Below are positions 1 through 8,775 of a stretch of 64,000 nucleotides of DNA, piece by piece. Within the stretch, counting starts at the first letter, position 1; each line of letters opens with the position of its first letter. The notes beneath the pieces are model-generated. The model did not search any database, was not told where the DNA came from, and saw only the letters and a list, made by a program, of their open reading frames with translations. The position numbers were made by a program, and so were the translations under genes. This DNA is from Thalassospiraceae bacterium LMO-SO8 (GTDB taxonomy: Bacteria > Pseudomonadota > Alphaproteobacteria > Rhodospirillales > Casp-alpha2), in the NCBI GenBank assembly GCA_031655335.1, contig CP134226.1, positions 930,001 through 994,000 on the forward strand. The letters are read 5' to 3'.

Positions 1-88
1 CTTGCCATCGCATAAATTGCCAAGTTGCCAACGCGTTGCGGACGTTCGCGACGTCCGCTGTTAGAATTGCCGATATTATCGGTCCCGT

Positions 89-1291
89 GTGACTGTTGAT
101 CCTGTGGCAATCGGGAGTGAGCTCCAGAACGTTCCTCAACAATCGGATTTTCGGGATAAACTTTGGTCGATGACAGAGCCTGAGCCCACAGCCCTGACAG
201 AGGATGACCTAGCGAAACGGCGCGTTCCGTGCCTTATCGCCTATCTCCATCCGTTCCGCATAATCGAAAGCGACGCCCTCTCCCCATGGAACGTCACGAT
301 TGAACAAGTGAACCGCCAATCTTGGGACTATGCAGCTCTGCACGAGATCGCTGGCGGGATAGATGTTGGCCTACCTGCTCCCTATCACCTCGTACTGGCG
401 CGGGATGGTGCACTGGCACTACCGCCAATAAAAGATCTCTGGCCCGATCAAGCCGCTGTTGAATTCTTTAATCGGTGCTTGGCCGGCCTCCTCATCGGCG
501 GCATTTATTGTGAGGCTATTACGCCCGATGGCCTCGACACGGGCTCAATCATCGACTGGCGATACGTACGCAGTCACAAGTCCGGTCCGGCAGCCCCAAA
601 CCGATTTCACGAACAGATCCGATACGGTCATGCCAGCACCTTGGAAGCCATCGCGCTGCATCGCCCGCGCACAATTTCTATGACCATTCTGACGGCCGCG
701 ATGAAGACCGGGCTCGATGTGCTGGGTCGAGTGAGCAGCATGCGCGGAGAGTACCTCTTGAAGGGCGCAACGGGGATAGCTCGGAGAGACTGGGGCGCTG
801 CGCTCGCAAACCTTTGGATTGTCGCGGAACAGCTCACGTCAGAGCTTTGGTCGAGGGAAGTTGTAAACCCCACGCTTTCCGAGGATCCTAGCAAATCACG
901 ACGGGACCAGCTTGGCGACACTCGAACGTGGACCGCATCGGCACGCATTGAACTGCTTTTCCAAAAGCGACTGCTGACGTTGGACACCTTCAAGGCGCTA
1001 AGCGTTGCGAGGAAGGCTCGCAATGACCTCTCTCATGAGGGCAAGCACCCCTCAGAGGATGACGCTCGAAGTGCCTACGAGGGCGTCTGCGGGCTCCTGT
1101 CTGTCGCATTGACCGGAGAACGTCCACCCTTACTCGACCTCGACCTTGCCGATCACGCCCTCTCCGATCCATTTGCTCCGCCGGAGCCCTTAAAGGGCGC
1201 CCCTGAGTTCTGGATGGAGATACCCAAGCTACCGGGCGAACTGGAATTGGAAAAGGCCGAGGCATCGTTGCGGGCGCGAAAGCGTCAGTAG
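89..1291 (+). CDS. Hypothetical protein with C-terminal HEPN-like motif
   Basis: I do not recognise a characterised family for this 400-aa protein. No signal peptide or membrane segment is evident. Around residues 305-316 it contains RKARNDLSHEGKHP, an R-x4-H arrangement on a predicted helix that resembles the motif of HEPN domains, which often act as RNases or as partners in toxin and defence systems. The N-terminal 200 residues show no motif I can name. The GTG start at 89 has little upstream support. An in-frame ATG at 170 gives an alternative N-terminus. The gene is alone on its strand and convergent with the transhydrogenase gene. The HEPN assignment is an inference from one short motif. 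Confidence 0.6.
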   Translation: MTVDPVAIGSELQNVPQQSDFRDKLWSMTEPEPTALTEDDLAKRRVPCLIAYLHPFRIIESDALSPWNVTIEQVNRQSWDYAALHEIAGGIDVGLPAPYHLVLARDGALALPPIKDLWPDQAAVEFFNRCLAGLLIGGIYCEAITPDGLDTGSIIDWRYVRSHKSGPAAPNRFHEQIRYGHASTLEAIALHRPRTISMTILTAAMKTGLDVLGRVSSMRGEYLLKGATGIARRDWGAALANLWIVAEQLTSELWSREVVNPTLSEDPSKSRRDQLGDTRTWTASARIELLFQKRLLTLDTFKALSVARKARNDLSHEGKHPSEDDARSAYEGVCGLLSVALTGERPPLLDLDLADHALSDPFAPPEPLKGAPEFWMEIPKLPGELELEKAEASLRARKRQ

Positions 1292-1402
1292 TGATGATCT
1301 TCGTGTGTGCGGTATCCACCCTACGACGACATTCCGCCCGGCGACTTAAACGCCCGCTCTGGGTCAAAAGCCGACCTAACCCGTTCCCCCCCAGCGCCCT
1401 GC

Positions 1403-2806
1403 TCACCCGATCCGATTGATCCCGTCGAAGGCCGCCGTCTTGTAGCATTCGGCGAAGGTCGGGTAGTTGAACACCGTGTCGATCAGGTAGTCCATGGTGC
1501 CGCCCAGCGACATCACCGCCTGGCCGATGTGGATCATCTCGCACGCCCCGTCGCCGATGATGTGCACCCCCAGAAGTTTCCGCGACTGCGGATCGAACAA
1601 GAGTTTCAGCAGGCCCGCCTGATCGCCGACGATCTGGCCGCGGGCGATTTCCTTGTAGGCGGCGCGGCCGACCTCGTAGGGGATTTCCGCCTCGGTCAGT
1701 TCCTGTTCGTTCTTCCCGACCACGGAAATTTCCGGGATCGTGTAGATGCCGTAGGGCAGCAGGTCGGGGAAGCTGCGCGCCTGGACGCCGAAGGCATGGC
1801 AGGCGGCGAGGCGGCCCTGCTCCATGGAAGTTGAGGCGAGCGAAGGAAAGCCGATGACGTCGCCGACCGCGTAGATGTGATCGACCCCGGTCTGGTAGTT
1901 GGCGTTGACGGCGATACGCCCGCGGCTGTCGGCGGCGACGCCGGCCGCGTCCAGGTTGAGGTTGTCCGTCGCGCCGGTGCGGCCGATGGAATAGAGCACG
2001 GTCTCGCAATTGATGTGCTTGCCGCTTTTCAGCGCGATATGAACCTTCTGGCCCTGGTCGCCGTCGACCAGGTCGATGCCCGAGACTTCCTCGCCCATGC
2101 GCAGGGTCACCCGTTCCTGGCGCATCAGGTGGACCAGGGTGTCGATGATTTCCTCGTCCACGAAGGGCAGGATGCGGAGCCGCTTGTCGATCACCGTGAC
2201 ACGGACGCCCAGCGTCGCGAAGATGGTCGCGTATTCGATGCCGATGACCCCGGCGCCGATCACGGTCAGGCTTTTCGGCAGGGTCTCGAGCTCAAGAATA
2301 TCGTCCGAGGTGAAGATGTGTTTGCCGTCGAAGGCGATGTTGTCGTCGCGCGTGGTCGTCGTGCCGACGGCGATGGCGACCTTTTCGGCCGTGACCTGGG
2401 ACGGCGGGCCACCGGCGCAGGGGGTCAGTTCGATGCGATGCGGGTCGAGGAACGCGGCCGTGGCCTCGATGATCTTGATGCCGTTGCGCTGCATCTGGTG
2501 ACGGGTCACGTCGATGCCGATCTGGCGCACATGGTCGGCGCGGCCCAGCAGGTCGGCCATGGTGACTTCCTGCTTCACCTTGTAGGACGAGCCGTAGACG
2601 CTGCGTTCGTTGTAGCCGGAAAAATGCATGGTCGCGGCGCGCAGCGTCTTCGACGGGATCGTGCCGGTGTTAAGGCAAACCCCGCCGACCACGGTCTGAC
2701 GTTCAGCCAGCGCCACCCGCTTGCCCAGCTTGGCCGCCTGCACCGCCGCGCGCTGGCCCGCCGGGCCGGAGCCGATGACGAACAGGTCGTAGTCGTAGCC
2801 GCTCAT
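1403..2806 (-). CDS. sthA: Soluble (Si-specific) NAD(P)+ transhydrogenase
   Basis: This cytoplasmic FAD enzyme transfers hydride between NADPH and NAD+ and balances the two pools. The 467-aa protein starts with an FAD Rossmann motif (GSGPAGQRAA, residues 12-21). The redox-site region reads GGVCLNTGTIPSK: it keeps C44 but has T49 where lipoamide dehydrogenases and glutathione reductases have the second redox cysteine. That single-cysteine GTIPSK form is diagnostic of SthA. A second Rossmann motif (GAGVIGIEYA) and a C-terminal dimerisation domain follow. Length matches the family (about 465 aa). I chose ATG 2806 because GGGGGA lies just upstream. The open frame extends 28 codons further without support. 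Confidence 0.93.
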   Translation of the reverse strand: MSGYDYDLFVIGSGPAGQRAAVQAAKLGKRVALAERQTVVGGVCLNTGTIPSKTLRAATMHFSGYNERSVYGSSYKVKQEVTMADLLGRADHVRQIGIDVTRHQMQRNGIKIIEATAAFLDPHRIELTPCAGGPPSQVTAEKVAIAVGTTTTRDDNIAFDGKHIFTSDDILELETLPKSLTVIGAGVIGIEYATIFATLGVRVTVIDKRLRILPFVDEEIIDTLVHLMRQERVTLRMGEEVSGIDLVDGDQGQKVHIALKSGKHINCETVLYSIGRTGATDNLNLDAAGVAADSRGRIAVNANYQTGVDHIYAVGDVIGFPSLASTSMEQGRLAACHAFGVQARSFPDLLPYGIYTIPEISVVGKNEQELTEAEIPYEVGRAAYKEIARGQIVGDQAGLLKLLFDPQSRKLLGVHIIGDGACEMIHIGQAVMSLGGTMDYLIDTVFNYPTFAECYKTAAFDGINRIG

Positions 2807-2908
2807 GAAATCCCCCGAGGCAGACATCCACGAAATGCAGGTTAAGTGGCGGGAACCCCTTGAGTCCATTGGATTTCGTGGCTTGCGCATCCTGAGATGC
2901 GCGGGATG

Positions 2909-3634
2909 CTATTTAATCGCCGTCCACAGCAGCGCCAGACCGGAGCAGAACAGCATGACATCCATCACGTATTCGAAGGTCTTCAGGCTGAGATGCGCCA
3001 TCACCCGCTTGCCCAGATAGGCGCCGACCATCATCGATCCGCCGACGATCAGCCCCTGCACGATCATCGGCCCCGGCAGGGCCCCTGCCTGCTGGAACGT
3101 CGCGACCTTGGCGACCATCAATGCCAGGGATGCCGCCGCCTCCGTCGAAATAAGCGCCCCCTTGGTCAGGCCGACCGCGAGAAACGCCGGAATGCTGAGC
3201 GGCCCGGTCGACAGCACGATGCCGCTGAGATAGCCGATCACCCCGCCAATAACGGCCAACTGCCAATAGCGGATGCGGATATCGCGGGCCTGCATCCAGC
3301 GCCGCCCGGGAATCATCAACAGGAAGAATCCGCCCAGCACCACTTCGACCACCGCCGGCGGCAACACCAGCAGGGTCCGCGCCCCCAGGGCCGCCCCCGG
3401 CACGCCGAGCACGGCATAGGCCCAGAAGGCCCGCCAATCGACCTCGCGCCACCAGGCCACGGCCTTGCCGATGTTGCCCAGCACGGCGGCGATGGCCATG
3501 ATCGGCACCGCCTGCTGCGGGCCGAACTGATAGACCAGGATCGGCATCAGCACGATGGAGCCGCCGGTGCCGACGACGCCGCTGAGCGTTCCCGCGGCGA
3601 CACCCGCCAGCAGCAAGAAGATATAGCCGGTCAA
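2909..3634 (-). CDS. TauE/SafE-family (DUF81) membrane permease
   Basis: A 241-aa, very hydrophobic protein with roughly seven or eight transmembrane segments and the glycine-rich N-terminal loop AAGTLSGVVGTGGS typical of TauE/SafE permeases. The second half repeats the pattern (GYLSGIVLSTGPL), as in the two-repeat architecture of the family. Members export sulfite, sulfoacetate or related organosulfur anions, but the substrate cannot be told here. The start is TTG at 3634, and GGGGGAC sits about seven bases upstream with no better ATG. It ends about 100 bp upstream of sthA on the same strand and may be cotranscribed with it. Confidence 0.82.
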   Translation of the reverse strand: MTGYIFLLLAGVAAGTLSGVVGTGGSIVLMPILVYQFGPQQAVPIMAIAAVLGNIGKAVAWWREVDWRAFWAYAVLGVPGAALGARTLLVLPPAVVEVVLGGFFLLMIPGRRWMQARDIRIRYWQLAVIGGVIGYLSGIVLSTGPLSIPAFLAVGLTKGALISTEAAASLALMVAKVATFQQAGALPGPMIVQGLIVGGSMMVGAYLGKRVMAHLSLKTFEYVMDVMLFCSGLALLWTAIK

Positions 3635-3750
3635 TCGATGGTCCCCCGCCGTCCCCTGAATTCGGGCCGGATGGTAACCGACGGACGGCTGTCACAAAAA
3701 TGCAAAGAACGGGCAGCGCGCGGTTTCCGCGAAATCGGCCGCAAAAGGAA

Positions 3751-3780
3751 AGGGTCATCCCCCTTGCGGAGGATGACCCT
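3751..3780 (-). terminator. Intrinsic terminator after the cold-shock gene
   Basis: A perfect 10-bp inverted repeat (AGGGTCATCC / GGATGACCCT) with a 10-nt loop, followed on the minus strand by TTCCTTTT. It lies 54 bp downstream of the minus-strand cold-shock gene and upstream of the TauE-like gene, so it probably ends the csp transcript. Confidence 0.7.
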
Positions 3781-3833
3781 GGAACCGTACTTCAACCCAG
3801 TTGAAGCTTGGATCTAGTCTGGATCCTTTCGGA

Positions 3834-4037
3834 TCAAGCTTCCTGCAGGTTCACGGCCTTGGGGCCGCGGGCTTCGTTCTGGACTTCGAAGCTCACCTTC
3901 TGGCCTTCGGCCAGACCGGACATGCCGGACTGTTCGACAGCGGTGATGTGGACGAAAACGTCCTTCGAGCCATCTTCCGGCGTGATGAAGCCGTAGCCCT
4001 TCTGCTGGTTGAAGAATTTAACCGTTCCAGTGGTCAT
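3834..4037 (-). CDS. CspA-family cold-shock protein
   Basis: A 67-aa single cold-shock domain, a small RNA/ssDNA-binding beta barrel that melts RNA structure. RNP1 (KGYGFITPE, residues about 13-21) and RNP2 (DVFVHI, about 27-32) are intact, and the N-terminal TGTVKFF strand is typical. The start at ATG 4037 is supported by AGGAC upstream and by exact family length; the longer open frame adds 14 unrelated codons. An intrinsic terminator lies downstream at 3751-3780. Alphaproteobacteria usually carry several such paralogues, so I give no numbered symbol. Confidence 0.93.
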   Translation of the reverse strand: MTTGTVKFFNQQKGYGFITPEDGSKDVFVHITAVEQSGMSGLAEGQKVSFEVQNEARGPKAVNLQEA

Positions 4038-4247
4038 GTACTTACAGTCCTGTACTAGTTGCCGGGCGGATGGCGCCACGACATGGTGAGATACCGGAAC
4101 AGCAACCGCGCTTTCCGGGTGATCGACGCTTCCTGGGGCTGGTGGGGTTTTTGGATCCGAAGGGTCCGGTCACCGCCTGCCAAAACCGGCTGGGGCATAA
4201 TCACGTCAGGATTCGTACTTTCGAACGCTCTTAAACACAAGCGAATT

Positions 4248-4499
4248 TTAACCGTTAACCGCGGCGGACAGCCATTTAACGGCCAATTCGGCGGCACTTC
4301 GCGCGGTGCCTTCGTCGGCGAAAACGCGTTCCCCGAAACCGGCGGCGCCGGACCAGCCGCGGGGGTCTTCCGGGTCGCGGCGGTACTCCTCGAAGCCATG
4401 AGTGCCGTCGGCGCGGCGGAACAGATCGACGCAGCGCGTGCCGTCGCCGTTTTCCAGGGACGCAAGAACCAGGGGCCGGATGGATCGGGGATCGGTCAT
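4248..4499 (-). CDS. Small conserved-looking hypothetical protein
   Basis: An 83-aa soluble protein of acidic/basic mixed composition beginning MTDPRSIRPLVLASLENGD. It has no signal peptide, metal motif or membrane segment, and I cannot assign a family. The start at ATG 4499 was chosen over the longer open frame because the upstream 74 codons are arginine-rich GC shadow sequence. It is divergent from the TPR gene (4649) and shares a 150-bp spacer with it. Coding character (regular GC3, no low-complexity shadow) supports a real gene, moderately. Confidence 0.55.
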   Translation of the reverse strand: MTDPRSIRPLVLASLENGDGTRCVDLFRRADGTHGFEEYRRDPEDPRGWSGAAGFGERVFADEGTARSAAELAVKWLSAAVNG

Positions 4500-4648
4500 G
4501 GGCTTATTATGCGCGACTGCCCTTTTTTCGCCAAAGGATACAGCGACAAGGTATAAGGCCGCGAGATATGGCGGCCCGGACCGGTGTCGGCTAGACTGAT
4601 TTCCGGTTACCGCCCGTCCCCATTTGATCCCGAGGTTCGAGACCGCCC

Positions 4649-6346
4649 GTGACCCCATCCCGCCGCCTTCGCCGTTCCCTTGCCGCCGGCGTGATCTGCG
4701 CCGCCGCCCTGGCCGTCTCAACCGGCGCCGCGAACGCCAAGCCGGACGCCAAGGAGGCCTTAAGCGCCAACACCTTCATCGGCAACTATCTCGCCGGCCG
4801 CCAGGCCCAGCGCGAGGGCGACCTGGGCGCCGCCGCCGAGTTCTACGGCGCCGCCCTGATCCAGCGCCCGGCCACCCCCGGCCTGCTGCGTCAGACCTTC
4901 ATCGTCAACCTGATCGAAGGCCGCGTGGCGACGGCCGTCACCCTGGCCCGCGACTATCTGAAGGAAGACCCGGACCAGACCATCGCCCAGTTGGCCGTCG
5001 CCGTCGATCACATGAAGTACAAGCGCTTCAAGGACGCGCAAGCGTTGTTGAGCAAACTGCCGGATGAAGGGCTTTCCGTGTTCACCAAGCCGCTTCTCAT
5101 CGCCTGGTGCCTGTACGGCCAAGGCAAGGCCGAGGACGCGCTGGCCGCCCTGAAGCCGCTGGAGGACAAGAAGGGGATCGAGAACCTGGTGGAAATCCAC
5201 GAGGCGCTGATCCTGCAACTGACCGGCAAGACCGAGGACGCGGCCAAGCTTTTGACCGGCGTCATCGAGCGGCAATCGCCGCCGTCATCCCGCGTCACCC
5301 ATCTTCTCGGCGCGCTTCTGGAACGCGCCGGCGACACCGAGCGGGCCAAGGCGATCTATAACCTCTATCTCGGCGAACATCCCGTTTCGCGGCTCATGGA
5401 CACGGCCATGACACGCATGGAGGCGGGCAAGAAACCGCCGCTCGCCATCAAGAACGCCCGCGATGGCGCTGCCGAGGCGCTGTACGACATCGGCTCGTCC
5501 CTGCGCCGGCAGAACGCGCATGAAACCGCCATTGCTTTGATTCAGCTGTCGCTTTACCTGAAACCCGATTTCCCCGTGGCGCGCTTCATCCTGGCCGACA
5601 TCCTACAGTCGGACCAGCGCCTGGAACAGGCGGTGAAGGAATACGACGGCGTGGATGGGGCCTCGCCCTACGGCTGGAGCGCCCAACTCCAGGCCGCCGC
5701 CCTGCTGGGCGACCTGGGCCGCTCCGACGCGGCGGTCAAGCGCCTGGACAAACTGGCCAAGCTGCGCCCCGACCTGCCGGACCCGCATCTGCATTTGGGC
5801 GATGTCTACCGGCGCATGGAAAAGTATCCGCAGGCGGCCAAGGCCTATTCGGCGGCGATCGAGCGCGTGAAGACCCCGCAGACCCATCACTGGAGCCTGT
5901 ATTACGCGCGCGGCATCGCTTTCGAGCGGGCCAAGCGGTGGAAGGATTCGGAAAAGGACCTGCTGAAGGCGCTCGACCTGCGCCCGGACCAGCCTTATGT
6001 GCTGAACTATCTGGGCTATACCTGGATCGACCAGGGCGAACAACTCGACCGCGCCACGGACATGATCAAGAAGGCCGTGTCGCTGGCCCCCAACGACGGC
6101 TTCATCGCCGACAGTCTGGGCTGGGCCTATTACCGCCAGAACCAATACGACAAGGCGGTGGTCGAACTGGAACGCGCCGTGGAACTGCGGCCTCAGGACC
6201 CGGTGATCAACGACCACCTGGGCGACGCCTACTGGAAGGTGGGGCGCAAGCTGGAAGCGCAATTCCAATGGAAACGCTCGCTCTCCCTCGCCCCGGACAA
6301 GGACCTGATCCCCAAGATTCAGGCCAAGCTGGACAAAGGTCTGTAG
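4649..6346 (+). CDS. Exported TPR-repeat protein
   Basis: A 565-aa protein with an N-terminal signal peptide (basic RRLRR, hydrophobic core, ANA-K cleavage near residue 30), so it is periplasmic or attached to the outer membrane. Tetratricopeptide repeats fill the rest. The clearest run over the last 170 residues, with consensus residues of the type LGxxY...A...Y..A and a typical LNYLGYTWIDQG repeat. TPRs are scaffolds for protein assembly; no catalytic domain is visible. The start is GTG at 4649. The stop codon abuts the ispE start without a gap, so the two are translationally coupled. This arrangement is, as far as I recall, common in Rhodospirillales. Confidence 0.85.
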   Translation: MTPSRRLRRSLAAGVICAAALAVSTGAANAKPDAKEALSANTFIGNYLAGRQAQREGDLGAAAEFYGAALIQRPATPGLLRQTFIVNLIEGRVATAVTLARDYLKEDPDQTIAQLAVAVDHMKYKRFKDAQALLSKLPDEGLSVFTKPLLIAWCLYGQGKAEDALAALKPLEDKKGIENLVEIHEALILQLTGKTEDAAKLLTGVIERQSPPSSRVTHLLGALLERAGDTERAKAIYNLYLGEHPVSRLMDTAMTRMEAGKKPPLAIKNARDGAAEALYDIGSSLRRQNAHETAIALIQLSLYLKPDFPVARFILADILQSDQRLEQAVKEYDGVDGASPYGWSAQLQAAALLGDLGRSDAAVKRLDKLAKLRPDLPDPHLHLGDVYRRMEKYPQAAKAYSAAIERVKTPQTHHWSLYYARGIAFERAKRWKDSEKDLLKALDLRPDQPYVLNYLGYTWIDQGEQLDRATDMIKKAVSLAPNDGFIADSLGWAYYRQNQYDKAVVELERAVELRPQDPVINDHLGDAYWKVGRKLEAQFQWKRSLSLAPDKDLIPKIQAKLDKGL

Positions 6347-7237
6347 GTGGCTGACGCCATCGTTAGCGTCGCGGCGCCGGCCAAGCTGAACCTGTACCTG
6401 CATGTCACGGGGCGGCGGGACGACGGCTATCACCTGCTCGACAGTCTGATCGCCTTCGCCGACGTGGGCGACGAGATCAAGGCACGGGCCGCCGCCGACG
6501 GCTCGCTGACCCTGACCGTGCGCGGCCCCTTCGCCAAGGACCTGGCCGACGAAACCGATAACCTCGTGCTGCGCACGGCCAGGCGCCTGCGCGAGGCGGC
6601 GGGGATCGACGCCGGCGCCCATCTGGTTCTGGAAAAGCGCCTGCCCGTGGCGTCGGGCATCGGCGGCGGATCGGCCGACGCGGCGGCGGCGCTGAAGGCG
6701 TTGTGCCGCCTGTGGGGCGTCGAGATGGCGGACGCCGAGATGCGCGCCCTGGCCCTGGAGCTGGGGGCCGACGTCCCCGTGTGCTGGGTCGGGAAACCCG
6801 CCTTTATCGGCGGCATCGGCGACGAGATCACGGCCGCCCCGCCCCTGCCCGCGGCCCCTTTGATCCTGGTCAACGCCAAGGTGCCGGTCTCGACCCCGGC
6901 CGTGTTCAAGGCCCGGACCGGCGGCTTTCAGGGCCCGGACCGATTCCGGGAAACACCCATCGACGCGGCTCATCTGGCCTATCTTCTGAAGGCCCGCAGC
7001 AACGGTTTGACCGAGGCCGCCTGCGCCTTTTGCCCGCCCGTGGCCAAGGTACTGGCCGCTCTCGACGCGACGGAGGCACCGCTTCTGACGCGCATGTCCG
7101 GGTCGGGCGGGACCTGCTTCGCGCTGTACGAAACGACGGAGGCGGCGCTTGCCGCCGCCGCACGGCTTTATGACGCGGAACCGGACTGGTGGGTCGCCGT
7201 CGGCCGCCTGGCGCCGCCCGCCGACGGGCTGAACTGA
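6347..7237 (+). CDS. ispE: 4-diphosphocytidyl-2-C-methyl-D-erythritol kinase
   Basis: This GHMP-family kinase of the MEP isoprenoid pathway phosphorylates CDP-ME at the 2-hydroxyl using ATP in the cytoplasm. The 296-aa protein has the conserved N-terminal APAKLNLYLHV (K13), the ATP-binding glycine loop GIGGGSADAA (residues 104-113), the substrate region ELGADVPVC and the C-terminal GHMP motif MSGSGGTCFALYE. Length is normal. It starts with GTG directly after the TAG of the TPR gene. The tRNA-Gln gene follows 100 bp downstream. Confidence 0.95.
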   Translation: MADAIVSVAAPAKLNLYLHVTGRRDDGYHLLDSLIAFADVGDEIKARAAADGSLTLTVRGPFAKDLADETDNLVLRTARRLREAAGIDAGAHLVLEKRLPVASGIGGGSADAAAALKALCRLWGVEMADAEMRALALELGADVPVCWVGKPAFIGGIGDEITAAPPLPAAPLILVNAKVPVSTPAVFKARTGGFQGPDRFRETPIDAAHLAYLLKARSNGLTEAACAFCPPVAKVLAALDATEAPLLTRMSGSGGTCFALYETTEAALAAAARLYDAEPDWWVAVGRLAPPADGLN

Positions 7238-7337
7238 GCCGAACTCACCGTCGTTTCAGCCCCCCGCATCCCTTGCCCAGGGCCAACAGATGGTCTAAGA
7301 AGTCGGCCCGTCCCTGTAGGGACGGACACCCGGCGAT

Positions 7338-7414
7338 TGGGGCGTGGTGAAGTGGCTTAACACACCGGTTTTTGGTACCGGCATTCCCAGGTTCGAATCC
7401 TGGCGCCCCAGCCA
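7338..7414 (+). tRNA. tRNA-Gln (anticodon TTG), target of the Tn7-like array
   Basis: A complete cloverleaf with acceptor TGGGGCG / CGCCCCA (7338-7344 with 7404-7410), discriminator G7411 and encoded CCA. The anticodon stem is CCGGT/ACCGG with loop TTTTGGT, which places TTG at positions 34-36. The T arm reads CCAGG-TTCGAAT-CCTGG. The U1-A72 pair and G73 match known tRNA-Gln identity features. Three Tn7-like insertions lie 28-35 nt beyond its 3' end. Confidence 0.95.
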
Positions 7415-7445
7415 TTTTTCTGACAAGCAATTCAATAGCTTATGT
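7415..7445 (+). other. Insertion target (att) downstream of tRNA-Gln
   Basis: This is the only native DNA left between the tRNA and element A. TATGT (7441-7445) is the left copy of the 5-bp duplication of element A (right copy 37799-37803). GCTTA (7438-7442) is the left copy of the duplication of element B (right copy 50503-50507). The T-rich run straight after the tRNA may also serve as its terminator. Confidence 0.85.
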
Positions 7446-7510
7446 TGTCGGAAACATTTTAGTTTGTCCAATCACAGCTTAGATTGTCCAAATGACAATT
7501 TAACTTGTCC
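7446..7510 (+). repeat. Left end of element A with three TnsB-type sites
   Basis: Terminal TGTCGG followed by 16-bp repeats at 7454-7469, 7474-7489 and 7495-7510 (spacing 20 and 21 bp), each fitting ACANNTTANNTTGTCC. Near-identical copies occur at 9855 and 37801, and a decayed one at 50515. Confidence 0.88.
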
Positions 7511-7819
7511 GCTTCCGCACCAAAATTCCTTCATATAGAAAACGGTAGAAAGCGCCGGAGGCGTCCGGATTTTCCGTCGATTTTTTTTGCCTTCCAACCG
7601 TTTCCCGGAAATTTAGAAGCCGAGCAATGCTAAATCCGTTCCGGATTTGTCCGCGCTTGAAATCGGGCGCCGCATCCAGTATCTAAGGCGCAAGCGACAA
7701 CCATACCTCACATAGCCGCGGCCACCCGCGGACATCAAAGCGCGACAGCGAAGCTGGCCCGCGCTTTTTGTGCTTGTCGTTTGCTCTCAAAAACCCAAAT
7801 CAATCGGGAGGCAGAAGTC
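7511..7819 (+). ncRNA. Conserved structured leader, copy 1 (candidate ncRNA or attenuator)
   Basis: These 309 bp lie between the TnsB sites and the 241-aa gene. They have no open frame but are nearly identical in all three intact copies (also 9920-10229 and 37866-38174). Visible structure includes CCGGA...TCCGG followed by a T run, CCGCGG-CCAC-CCGCGG (7716-7731), and a strong terminator-like hairpin AAAGCGCG...CGCGCTTTTT (7737-7769) ending 50 nt before the ATG. This suggests a short terminated RNA or an attenuated leader. Transcription is unproven. Confidence 0.45.
7737..7769 (+). terminator. Terminator-like hairpin upstream of 241-aa gene, copy 1
   Basis: An 8-bp stem AAAGCGCG/CGCGCTTT with a 15-nt loop and a T5 tail. 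The equivalents are 10148-10179 and 38093-38123. It lies before, not after, the gene, so it would end a leader RNA or attenuate the gene. Confidence 0.6.
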
Positions 7820-8545
7820 ATGCGCAATGACATTGCCAAAGTCATCGTCGAGCGCCCACGCCAGGGCGGTCACGGCGCGCGCAAGGGGCGCGCCTTGCGT
7901 AACCTCGAACTGGCGCGGAACGTGGTCGGCATGAAGCGTGCGGCGTCCGAGTCCGGCGACCGTAAGACGCTCAACGAGAACCTCGCACCGCTCCGGCGTT
8001 ATTTCGGCCGTCAGGTCGGGCGCCCCTGGAACAAGGTGTGGTCGGAGGTCTGCGCCAACCTCCGGGTCACATCGACCGTGCAACAACATGTCCGCGACCA
8101 CATTTGCGACTTCGTCGCACACGAAGGTGTTTCGCGGCGCGACGGCCAAGTGTACGTGCACTCGTACTGGGGCGGCAAAAGACCACTGGAAAACTCCATA
8201 TTTGAGTTCTGGGTCGACCCGGCAACCGGGATCCTTCGCCGAAACAAGAGACAGCAAACCTACCGCATGAAGCAGAAGGCGCGCCAAGCAGCATGGGTCG
8301 CGGAATTGCGCAAACGGATGGTCGAACGCGACACCTGGCATCAGTTCCACCTTTTGGACGATGGCGCTTGGTGGGAAGTTGCGCTGGAACAGGAACCCCC
8401 GAAACCGCCGGTAGTCGATGTTGTCTTGAGCGCGGGTTTGTCCGCCCTCTCGCCTGGGCGACTGTACGGCCGTTCAGGCGTCTACGCCGTCGGCAAGCGG
8501 CAGCTTTCAAAGAAAGAGATCAAACGCCTGAAGCTACCTCGCTAG
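7820..8545 (+). CDS. Left-end-associated protein, copy 1 (unknown function)
   Basis: This 241-aa basic, soluble protein occurs three times in the window, always about 370 bp inside a left transposon end. I do not recognise a characterised family. Conserved marks are an N-terminal basic stretch (IVERPRQGGHGARKGR), the block LNENLAPLRRYFGRQ, and GRPWNKVWSEV near residues 70-80. A charged RRNKRQQTYRMKQKAR segment and a lysine-rich end with KRQLSKKEIKRLKL complete it. No DDE, HTH or nuclease motif is obvious. ATG 7820 is chosen because GGGAGG lies 8-13 bp upstream. Its constant position suggests a role in transposon end biology or targeting rather than random cargo; this is inference. Confidence 0.75.
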   Translation: MRNDIAKVIVERPRQGGHGARKGRALRNLELARNVVGMKRAASESGDRKTLNENLAPLRRYFGRQVGRPWNKVWSEVCANLRVTSTVQQHVRDHICDFVAHEGVSRRDGQVYVHSYWGGKRPLENSIFEFWVDPATGILRRNKRQQTYRMKQKARQAAWVAELRKRMVERDTWHQFHLLDDGAWWEVALEQEPPKPPVVDVVLSAGLSALSPGRLYGRSGVYAVGKRQLSKKEIKRLKLPR

Positions 8546-8648
8546 TCCAGAGCCTGAGGCGCGATAAGTTAGGCTTCAACAAGGTTCTGCATTTGGACGA
8601 ATAGCGGACTAATGAACTTTGACCTTCCCCTGTCTGCAATTGACCCTA
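8546..8648 (+). repeat. Downstream flank shared by copies 1 and 3 of the 241-aa gene
   Basis: The sequence from about 8546 to 8648 recurs almost unchanged at about 38909-39005 after copy 3, and it is absent after copy 2 (10956 onward). It contains AGCGGAC/GTCCG words like those in the transposon ends. No gene is visible. Confidence 0.6.
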
Positions 8649-8775
8649 CGCGGACACATCCGTCGGGCGTCCCCAGGCCCGCAATCGCTGTTACGATGGC
8701 GCTTCGAACGAAGACCGTTCCCTTCGTCCCGCGCATGGACGACAATGCCCGGGCGAGCCAGGGAGGACAACAAGG

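Noticed and set aside
1403-2806. Lipoamide dehydrogenase or mercuric reductase
   Set aside because: The redox motif is CxxxxT, not CxxxxC, which excludes a disulfide oxidoreductase and fits SthA.
2897-3817. Plus-strand 306-aa open frame
   Set aside because: It is a histidine/arginine/glutamine-rich shadow of the TauE-like gene on the other strand, with no ribosome site.
5603-6973. Minus-strand 456-aa open frame opposite the TPR and ispE genes
   Set aside because: Low-complexity Gln/Arg/Gly/Val composition typical of antisense shadow in high-GC DNA; both sense genes are well supported.
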